From: Scolanthus callimorphus
Taxonomy: Eukaryota; Cnidaria; Anthozoa; Actiniaria; Edwardsiidae
Length of the DNA stretch: 64,000 nt
Direction: 5' to 3'
Assembly (NCBI GenBank): GCA_033964015.1
Contig: CM066913.1
Coordinates: 6,485,169 to 6,549,168, forward strand
A model generated the notes under the pieces. It saw nothing but the letters and a program-made list of their open reading frames with translations. It did not search any database and had not been told where the DNA came from. A program made the translations under genes and the position numbers. Below are positions 56,501-60,317 of this stretch, one piece after another; positions within the stretch are counted from its first letter, which is position 1; every line of letters starts with the position of its first letter.

Positions 56501-58760
56501 TTTGATAATTGCTTGCTTCTGAGTATTTGAAAGCTCACCGTGCAGGTACGAGTAATTGAGTGAACTAACCAAAATATTTCCTAACAAAGGCCAAAAACTT
56601 CACAAATTCCACAGGAAAAAATCCACAGGAATCCCGTCGTTCCCAGGAGATTTATTGTTTTCCATTGCTAGCAAAGCGCTCCTACATTCATTTAGAGAAA
56701 GCTCTCCTTCACAATGACTCCTTAATTCATCTGTTAAGCGAGGGAAGGCCCGTTATTGGACCAAAACTCGCCTATTCCCGCAGCGGGAACAGGCGAGAAT
56801 AGGCGAGAATAGAGAATTTGGGCAAAAATTGACCTGCAAGAATAATCGTGTAACCGTTCATACTCAAGTTTGACTGCTTCAATCTCGGCTAAATCCTGGT
56901 CTAAGGAATTTGCATCACATTTTTTCTCTAAAGAATGTAGTTTGGTGTAGACGTCGTGAAGCTCTAATCTTCTTTCTCGCGCTCTGGCTTTACTGAAGCG
57001 CATAGAAACTTGTCTAATCCTATATTTTATTAGATCCCAAAGAACCCTCGGGTCTTCCACATCTTCAAATTCGGAAAGCCACGTAGGGTAGGACGGTCGG
57101 TTTTGAATTTCTATGCAAGACCTCCTATGTTTTGAACCTATATATCAAGCCTCCTTTGGATGAAAGGCTTTCTCTGTCGCCATGTAAAGCGACGCGTTTC
57201 TGGATTTCTCAGTCGCCAAATATCTACCCTGCGAGCAGTGATTTCCTCCTCTCTTAGGCCGGCGGCTAGCGAGGGAGAGAAACCACTGCGAGCGACCGTT
57301 TAGCACCGTCCTCAAACTTGGATGAATAAATTAACTCAGAAGCAGTAAAACCGGTTTTAATCCCGTTTGACACTGGTACGTGTTGACATATTTAATCAAC
57401 AGTTCAAACCGCCATGAATCCAAAGAAGCCACGAAAAAGCAAACTCGCACAGAAATAAAGCTCCAAACACGGCATAATAAATTTCTACAAGCAATAGTAA
57501 GATTAACTGTATGTTTTAGAGGATATTCTAACACTTCGGAGATGGAAAACTACGGAAAACTGGCTGAAAATCTAGCTGGAAGTTGTCACGCGAAAGGTCA
57601 AGTCCCATGTGTTAAGCCCATTAGCGCCAGATGTGACGCCAGATGTGACTTGCGTTACTCGATGGAAAACCAAACGGTCGCTCGCAGTGGTTTCTCTCCC
57701 TCGCTAGCCGCCGGCCTAAGAGAGGAGGAAATCACTGCTCGCAGGGTACCAAATATCACACAAATCATAGGCTAAAATCATGTCGTTTACAAGGTTAACT
57801 GCTTTTTTCAGACGCGGAGAGCCTCCATCACAGTCAAGATCTAAATCTCGGCAAAGATTGAAGTCTCCACCAATTAAAAGTTTATTCTGCGGGGAAATAC
57901 TCAATTCATTTGCTATTATTTCACTTAATCTGGTAAAAAAATTGACTTGTGGATCTTGTTTATCCGGAGAATATAAATTAACCAACAAAAAAGGGGTGTC
58001 CTGAATATTAACGTCAAGTATAACAAAACGGCCCGACGTATTGGCTGATTGCATTTTTAAACCGCACCGGGGGGGTTGAGGACCTCCCTTAAAAAGACCC
58101 CCTCCCCTGGAATTTCCACTCGTGAAACAGACACCCTCCCCTGGAATTTCCAACCTCATAAAGGACTCCCTCCCCTGGAATTTCCATTTTTTCTGGAAAA
58201 ATACCCCTGGAAAATCTATTTTTGGGTAAAATGTCCCTGGAAAGTCACCTTTTTACCCCCTCCCCCTTGGAATTTCCAGTCTCCAGACACACCCCCTCCC
58301 GTGGAATTTCCAGAGTCCAATACAACCCCCCTGGAAATTTTCGGTAGGTCCTCAACCCCCCCGGTGCGGTTTAAAAATGCAATCAGCCATTTTAGATATC
58401 TTGCAATAACTTGTATTTTTCAAAGGAATTTTAATCTAGGCCATGTTATCACCAATTGTAAATATCTTATCAGTTATTCCATTTTAAACTATTGTTATGA
58501 TATATCATTGTAAAGCGCCACTGGATTTTTAGTAGAAGTGGCGCTATATAAATTGATTATTATTATTATATTATTATTAATGGCCACTTTGATCTCGCAC
58601 ATTGACTTCCAACATTATTATTTCAGCTTGGCGTGTGGCTAGGTAAAGCATTCTCGCTTGTCAAGGAATGCCCTCGATATCTGGTGCCGTGCTATTTTGA
58701 CGCGATTATCACTCCTTTGTACCTTCTACTGCTGAACAGAGCTTGGGAGCAAATGTCAAG
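36976..58760 (+). CDS. AGL: Glycogen debranching enzyme, 5' sixteen exons (AGL)
   Basis: Sixteen phase-compatible exons encode about 1,045 residues collinear with the N-terminal two thirds of animal AGL, a cytosolic enzyme with 4-alpha-glucanotransferase and amylo-1,6-glucosidase activities in glycogen breakdown. The transferase catalytic residues are visible as [14 protein letters not shown] (exon 6), [10 protein letters not shown] (exon 7) and MDVTHDNE (exon 8). Exons: 36976-37051, 37626-37860, 37949-38530, 40308-40529, 41560-41772, 42811-43135, 43764-43887, 44112-44278, 44682-44783, 45248-45406, 46051-46228, 46823-46965, 51113-51240, 52106-52319, 52906-53039, 58627-58760. The glucosidase domain (about 500 residues) is absent from the window. 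Exon 14 has a one-base frame break and a fourfold repeated donor. Confidence 0.93.
37626..37860 (+). CDS. AGL: AGL exon 2
   Basis: Acceptor ATTACAG at 37619-37625 and donor GTAGGC at 37861. It reads [20 protein letters not shown] and later [16 protein letters not shown], the AGL N-terminal domain. Phase 1 in, 2 out. Confidence 0.88.
37949..38530 (+). CDS. AGL: AGL exon 3
   Basis: Acceptor TTTTCCAG and donor GTAATG. It encodes the start of the transferase (GH13-like) barrel: [39 protein letters not shown] and [13 protein letters not shown]. The FTPL and D(I/V)V.NH blocks are GH13 conserved regions. Confidence 0.93.
38714..39949. mobile_element. 1.24-kb inverted-repeat element in AGL intron 3
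   Basis: The ends CAGGGCCTGTGGTTTGATGC and GCATCAAACCACGGGCCCTG are inverted, flanked by ACTATG (38708-38713 and 39950-39955). AAATTATGCGC is repeated many times near both ends. CAGGG ends with repeated subterminal words recall hAT-type elements, but hAT normally makes 8-bp duplications and I read only 6. No transposase. Confidence 0.82.
40308..40529 (+). CDS. AGL: AGL exon 4
   Basis: Acceptor TTTATTAG. It reads [20 protein letters not shown] then the DMNLAI block. Two donors are possible: GTACGT at 40526 (better consensus) or GTGCAG at 40530, which is the one that keeps phase with exon 5. Confidence 0.82.
40955..41215. repeat. Palindromic repeats in AGL intron 4
   Basis: CAACTATCCCCCTCAGGG near 41098 faces CCTTCGGGGGATAGTTG near 41188, and GGTGGATATATACC faces GGTATATATCCACC between them. 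The ATAGTGAATAG/CTATTCACTATTTAC pair lies just upstream. Non-coding foldback sequence. Confidence 0.7.
41560..41772 (+). CDS. AGL: AGL exon 5
   Basis: Acceptor TTTTTATCAG and donor GTAAAG at 41773. It reads [20 protein letters not shown] ... [23 protein letters not shown], matching the AGL region before the HPLVTRYF block. Confidence 0.92.
41945..42480. mobile_element. ~536-bp inverted-repeat element in AGL intron 5
   Basis: The ends TACAGCCTGGATGTACGTT and AACATACATCCAAGCTGTA are inverted, each followed inward by GTGTAGTGTGGGTGTAGTGT words. An ~80-bp interior block (around 42098 and 42300, with GCTTTGAATCTT and TTGC.TTTGGAGTTTACA) is duplicated. Non-coding. Confidence 0.78.
42811..43135 (+). 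CDS. AGL: AGL exon 6 with transferase nucleophile region
   Basis: Acceptor CTACTCTAG and donor GTATGT at 43136. It reads [53 protein letters not shown] and [16 protein letters not shown]. The Asp of RLDN is the expected GH13-type nucleophile. Confidence 0.95.
43243..43498. mobile_element. 256-bp MITE, copy 1, AGL intron 6
   Basis: The ends TAGAGCGGATTTCACATGAC and CATGTGAAATCTGCTCTA are inverted. Inner blocks with CAATTGCAATT, ATTGGCTGAGAAAAA and AGTAATTGATTC-like text match 51764-51998 in the opposite orientation. Confidence 0.85.
43764..43887 (+). CDS. AGL: AGL exon 7
   Basis: Acceptor CATTCCAG and donor GTATGT. It reads [20 protein letters not shown] then TGSE and [14 protein letters not shown]. 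The Glu of VAELF is the expected acid/base residue. Phase 0 in, 1 out. Confidence 0.94.
44112..44278 (+). CDS. AGL: AGL exon 8
   Basis: Acceptor TATTCTCAG and donor GTAAGT. It reads [20 protein letters not shown] then PVGAF and [17 protein letters not shown]. The HDN block supplies the third GH13 carboxylate. Confidence 0.94.
44682..44783 (+). CDS. AGL: AGL exon 9
   Basis: Acceptor CCGTTTAG and donor GTAAAT. It reads [20 protein letters not shown] then [14 protein letters not shown]; 34 codons, phase 0-0. Confidence 0.93.
45248..45406 (+). CDS. AGL: AGL exon 10
   Basis: Acceptor TTTTCAAG and donor GTACTT. It reads [15 protein letters not shown] and later [23 protein letters not shown]; phase 0-0. 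Confidence 0.92.
45636..45675. repeat. (AAT)n microsatellite in AGL intron 10
   Basis: About twelve AAT/AAC triplets. Confidence 0.9.
46051..46228 (+). CDS. AGL: AGL exon 11
   Basis: Acceptor TCTCTACAG and donor GTGAGG at 46229. It reads [20 protein letters not shown] then [14 protein letters not shown] and ends IPPLNIPG; phase 0 in, 1 out. Confidence 0.93.
46823..46965 (+). CDS. AGL: AGL exon 12
   Basis: Acceptor TTTTTTAG and donor GTAACG. It reads [20 protein letters not shown] and ends HIPLGKSK. A 4.1-kb intron follows that contains GPCR 4 on the other strand. Confidence 0.9.
47588..47880. repeat. 146-bp tandem duplication at the 3' end of GPCR 4
   Basis: The stretch 47588-47733 is repeated at 47734-47880 with a few substitutions (shared TGCCATGGT.TATCGGTATT, CAGGCAGAATAAGCGCTT). 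The second copy contains the C-terminal codons and stop of GPCR 4; the first lies in its 3' flank. Confidence 0.88.
47760..48770 (-). CDS. Class A GPCR 4, nested in AGL intron 12
   Basis: Single exon, 336 residues (Met at 48770, or 48737 for a shorter N terminus), antisense to AGL. Seven hydrophobic segments: TM1 with [14 protein letters not shown]2 [19 protein letters not shown] in place of DRY after TM3 ([11 protein letters not shown]), a long Ser/Asn-rich third loop, TM6 [11 protein letters not shown], and TM7 [12 protein letters not shown] with NPxxY read as NPVLC. A short C tail follows. Family by motif only; ligand unknown. It resembles GPCR 1 more than GPCRs 2 and 3 (TM2 VGxxVQP). Confidence 0.9.
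   Translation of the reverse strand: MSCLKTIQKRNMKKVCLFLTYDSSHYKDESYLVFLFVLNFLSAIIATILNSLIMWTIRKTTSFRSPSKILLFTLAATDFLVGFIVQPIYVINLLAMIQFLPGLYCVAADARLPLSHFVCVVSLWTLAIVSIDRCLAVKLKMSYRLTVTGKRVVIATGFGWLISSIPTLLLFGTGQTIFTLNFFLFMIVSLIVIIVVPYTTAYQALRKLTINVGCQTASQSNKAIPNQRSSFNVSKYRKSLVTMVYIGVVTLVCYTPTVVATALYAKMDDSDRAVRIVNNVALTCMFLNATLNPVLCLWRKKELRTAVKGTIKRLFCLSTETNNNSEVEIPIDHGTQ
48771..50214. other. AGL intron 12, central part
   Basis: Upstream region of GPCR 4 and AT-rich intron sequence; no additional gene or clear repeat. Confidence 0.45.
50215..50520. mobile_element. Palindromic element in AGL intron 12
   Basis: TTAGTCAAATCACACTAG near 50229 faces its complement near 50397. Inside, GAGCTACTAGTAGGCTATAA is palindromic with TTATAGCCTACTAGTAGC. 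A second foldback (AACAATTATTCCTC ... GAGGAATAATTGTT, 50414-50520) abuts it with GGGCTATTGACT/AGTCAATAGCCC. Pieces recur at 31969-32580. Confidence 0.75.
50521..50985. repeat. ~187-bp direct repeat and inverted arms in AGL intron 12
   Basis: TAGCTCGTGTTTATTCGATC with AAAGCGCGCGCTCTGATTGG occurs at 50523 and 50705. ACTCGACTTCGTCTCGGGAA near 50640 faces its complement TTCCCGAGACGAAGTCGAGT near 50955, with GAGATTCTCGGGAAAACAAAA inside. A nested foldback element is likely. Confidence 0.78.
51113..51240 (+). CDS. AGL: AGL exon 13
   Basis: Acceptor TTTTTTCAG and donor GTTAGT. It reads [20 protein letters not shown] then [11 protein letters not shown], matching the beta-sandwich region of AGL after the transferase domain. 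Phase 0 in, 2 out. Confidence 0.88.
51357..51532. repeat. GCGCGC-rich dispersed repeat, copy 2
   Basis: The ends GATTCCAGCTATAAGCGCGC and GCGTTATAGCTGGAATC are inverted. The interior matches 27405-27600 in the opposite orientation. It lies in AGL intron 13. Confidence 0.75.
51764..51998. mobile_element. 235-bp MITE, copy 2, AGL intron 13
   Basis: Same family as 43243-43498 but inverted relative to it; ends TAGAGCGG.TTTCACATGAC and CATGTGAAATCTGCTCTA. Confidence 0.85.
52106..52319 (+). CDS. AGL: AGL exon 14 (frame break before its end)
   Basis: Acceptor CTCCACAG. It reads [20 protein letters not shown] then [20 protein letters not shown], an excellent AGL match. In copy 1 the last ~60 bp read into a stop. 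The run CACGGGGAGG has four G, where repeat copies 3 and 4 have five; with five, the frame would continue [18 protein letters not shown] to the donor CAAG|GTTTGT at 52320, in phase with exon 15. Confidence 0.88.
52249..52665 (+). repeat. ~110-bp tandem repeat of AGL exon 14 end plus donor, four copies
   Basis: Units begin GGATGACGGACA near 52249, 52359, 52469 and 52579. Each contains the exon end (TATGTCCTGGAGGATGTGGG, CATACTGTGGACTGCAAG), the donor GGTTTGTG and a purine-rich intron piece (GGGAGGGGAAAGGGGAGGG). Donors lie at 52320, 52429, 52539 and 52649. Copies 3 and 4 keep the AGL frame; copy 1 lacks one G and copy 2 lacks one G further on. Confidence 0.92.
52906..53039 (+). CDS. AGL: AGL exon 15
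   Basis: Acceptor ATTTCAG and donor GTACGT at 53040. It reads [20 protein letters not shown] then [16 protein letters not shown]; phase 1 in, 0 out. Clear AGL match. Confidence 0.93.
53095..53560. repeat. Inverted-repeat elements in AGL intron 15
   Basis: CATTCTCGTACCCAGAGCTC near 53125 faces GGAGCTCTGGGTTCGAGAAT near 53331. A further GGGTACGAGAGTGGCACGATTCC near 53533 and two CCTCGAGGTGACGAG-like copies suggest two related foldback units. Confidence 0.65.
53545..53690. repeat. GCGCGC-rich dispersed repeat, copy 3 (partial)
   Basis: ATTCCAGCTATAATGTTTGC, GCGCGCGCTGCATTTCGGTA and GAACAAAGTCAAGAGTGTGC resemble 51357-51532 and 27405-27600. Confidence 0.6.
53715..53997 (+). pseudogene. 3' fragment of a CR1/L2-type LINE
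   Basis: It reads [20 protein letters not shown] then [20 protein letters not shown] and, after a frameshift near 53885, [20 protein letters not shown] then [10 protein letters not shown] to a stop near 53993. These are the typical C-terminal tail motifs of CR1/L2/Rex-like ORF2. It is 5' truncated, with an AT-rich tail to about 54230. Confidence 0.82.
54285..54668 (-). pseudogene. LINE C: C-terminal domain with CxxC knuckle
   Basis: It reads [20 protein letters not shown] then C: a CxxC...H...C zinc knuckle as in L1/Tx1-type ORF2 tails. A helical region follows to a stop near 54285. Confidence 0.75.
54842..56587 (-). pseudogene. LINE C: reverse transcriptase
   Basis: 581 codons open. [20 protein letters not shown], then [15 protein letters not shown], motif [16 protein letters not shown], motif [14 protein letters not shown], motif C FADDLTVF, and thumb motifs ([26 protein letters not shown]). 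All RT catalytic aspartates are present. The 5' part ([15 protein letters not shown]) is out of frame upstream at about 56610-56680. Confidence 0.87.
56588..57224 (-). pseudogene. LINE C: linker and endonuclease end, internally deleted
   Basis: In the minus direction: endonuclease text [20 protein letters not shown] ends abruptly near 57140. The frame then resumes as [20 protein letters not shown] with a basic coiled helix ([20 protein letters not shown]). About 150-200 codons expected between them are missing. Confidence 0.7.
57225..57748. mobile_element. 524-bp MULE-like inverted-repeat element with 9-bp target duplication
   Basis: Terminal inverted repeats of about 75 bp begin TACCCTGCGAGCAGTGATTT and end with the complement. 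CCAAATATC flanks the element at 57216-57224 and 57749-57757. Long terminal repeats with a 9-bp duplication are characteristic of Mutator-like elements. Removing it rejoins the LINE C endonuclease (DLCDIW to RLRNPETRR). Non-coding interior. Confidence 0.88.
57758..58042 (-). pseudogene. LINE C: endonuclease N-terminal half
   Basis: It reads [20 protein letters not shown], then [19 protein letters not shown] and [10 protein letters not shown]. The NLYSP and GGDFN motifs are hallmarks of the apurinic-like endonuclease of L1/Tx1-type elements. Confidence 0.8.
58043..58388. mobile_element. 346-bp inverted-repeat element with CCTGGAATTTCCA repeats
   Basis: Perfect terminal inverted repeats of about 44 bp begin GGCTGATTGCATTTTTAAAC and are flanked by ATT (58040-58042 and 58389-58391). 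The core is eight or nine degenerate copies of CCCTCCCCTGGAATTTCCA. The 3-bp ATT duplication and C-rich, TGGA-bearing internal repeats resemble the element at 2567-3066. Confidence 0.88.
58389..58626. other. AGL intron 15, 3' end
   Basis: AT-rich intron with GGCGCTATATAA (about 58543) and an (ATT)n run at 58556-58578, possibly the tail of a small retroelement. Acceptor TATTTCAG precedes exon 16. Confidence 0.5.
58627..58760 (+). CDS. AGL: AGL exon 16, last exon visible
   Basis: Acceptor TTATTTCAG and donor GTAAAG at 58761. It reads [20 protein letters not shown] then [24 protein letters not shown]; phase 0 in, 2 out. It matches AGL shortly before the glucosidase domain. No following AGL exon was found up to 64000. 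Confidence 0.92.
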
Positions 58761-58817
58761 GTAAAGTAAGACAAATCCATTCATATCAACTAGAACGGAT
58801 TTCAGGTTTCTACAAAG

Positions 58818-58884
58818 TAAATACACTTAGCCAATCAGAAGCGAAACAAATTCAACTACTGACCAATCAGGGGGAGAAGTAAGT
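58818..58884. repeat. Single copy of the 17201-17390 repeat unit
   Basis: AGTAAATACACTTAGCCAATCAG followed by CTACTGACCAATCAGGGGGA; same unit as the 62-bp array downstream of P450 A. Confidence 0.8.
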
Positions 58885-59035
58885 ATGACTTGCTTCATGG
58901 CTAACTAAACAAAGGTCCAAGACCTCAAACAATAGGAACATGTAGAAAACATTGATTTACTTTTGAAAGTCATCCGATCTATCATACACCATGCTATAAG
59001 AAAAATATGAAAAGGCACGGTTACGATACGGAAAC

Positions 59036-59833
59036 TTGCCTACTGTCACGGCGCGGTATCGGTCACGTCACAGTAACTGTCACGGTACAGTCACGGTAAC
59101 GATTATGGCACGGTAACGGCCACGTCACAGTAACCGTCACGGTACGATAACGGTCACTTCACGGTAACGGTCACGTCACAGTAACTGTCACGGTATGGTA
59201 ACGGCGACGTCGCGTCAACGGTCACGTCACGGTAACTGTCCCAGTACGGGTAACGGTCACTTCACGGTAACCGTCACGGTACGATAACGGTCACTTCACG
59301 GCAACGGTCACGTCACTGTAACTGTCACGGTACGGTAACGGCGACGTCGCGTCAACGGTCACGTCACGGTAACTGTCCCAGTACGGGTAACGGTCACTTC
59401 ACGGTAACTGTCACGGTACGGTAACGGCGACGTCACGGTCACGGTAGCGGTCACGTCACAGTAACTGTCACGGTACGGTAACGGTCACGTCACGGTAACG
59501 GTTACGTCACTGTAACTGTCACGGTACGATAACGGCGACGTCACGGTAACGGTCACCTCATGGTAACTGTCCCAGTACGGGTAACGGTCACGTCACGGTA
59601 ACTGTCACGGTACGGTAACGGCGACGTCACGGTCACGTCACAGTAACTGTCACGGTACGGTAACGGTCGCGACACAGTAACGGTCACGTCACGGTAACGG
59701 TCACGCCACAGTAACTGTCACGGTACGGTAACGGTCGCGACACAGTAACGGTCACGTCACGGTAACGGTCACGCCACAGTAACTGTCACGGTACGGTAAC
59801 GGTCGCGACACAGTAACGGTCACGTCACGATGT
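59036..59833. repeat. GGTAACGGTCACGTCAC minisatellite
   Basis: About 800 bp of imperfect 16-22-bp units of the type CACGGTAACGGTCACGTCA and ACGGTAACTGTCACGGTA, with higher-order blocks of roughly 100 bp repeated (for example GGTCGCGACACAGTAACGG three times near 59666-59820). It is dense in ACGTCA/TGACGT words. Between AGL exon 16 and the 3' end of the minus-strand gene. Confidence 0.93.
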
Positions 59834-59942
59834 GATCCGCACCGTGACGTTTAACGTTGTTACTAGTCATCGAATTTCATGTGTGAGCCCGGGTAGCCAC
59901 ATGCAAAAACCAATAGAACAAAACCATGTAATAAAATGACTT

Positions 59943-59948
59943 TTTATT
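59943..59948 (-). terminator. Possible poly(A) signal of the cysteine-rich gene
   Basis: TTTATT on the plus strand (AATAAA on the minus strand) about 245 bp downstream of the minus-strand stop codon at 60190. Confidence 0.4.
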
Positions 59949-60189
59949 GCTTATTGTTATACCAAAGAGGTTTTACAAAGGTTATGAATTGTTGAACATT
60001 GTTATGAATTGTTATTATATTTTCATACATAAACTTGTTGTAATCCTGATAATAATAACACTCGTTATTCCGTCCAGAGCTCACAATCTCACAAATATTT
60101 TTCATCGAAGTTTTGCTACTATGAGCAATAAGGAAACGATTCTCTAGCATTTACCATATCCATAAGGTAGCTCGGTTGAACTCTCCACC

Positions 60190-60317
60190 TTACCCATAGT
60201 GATGATCGTATCCATATTGATGGCCATGACTATACTGGTGTTGGATATAGCCGTACTGTTGACCGTAGCCGTACTGTTGGCCATAGCCAGACTGCTGGTT
60301 AGCACAAGTTGTAGGAA
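60190..60317 (-). CDS. Cysteine-rich gene, last exon (Gly/Tyr/Gln tail)
   Basis: Acceptor ATCTTACAG (plus 60318 on). It reads VPTTCANQQSGYGQQYGYGQ, then QYGYIQHQYSHGHQYGYDHH YG and TAA at 60190-60192. Low-complexity repeats of QQYGYG. It joins the previous exon in phase 1. Confidence 0.75.

Larger units (their letters stand above)
54240..58160 (-). mobile_element. LINE C: decayed L1/Tx1-like retrotransposon in AGL intron 15
   Basis: Minus-strand remains in order: endonuclease (57760-58040), an endonuclease remnant and linker (56750-57200), RT with thumb (54842-56587) and a C-terminal zinc-knuckle domain (54285-54668). It is interrupted by a 524-bp element (57225-57748) and bordered or interrupted by a 346-bp element (58043-58388). 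Several frameshifts (around 54670-54840, 56588-56760, 57100) make it inactive. RT style ([17 protein letters not shown]) is L1/Tx1-like. Confidence 0.85.
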
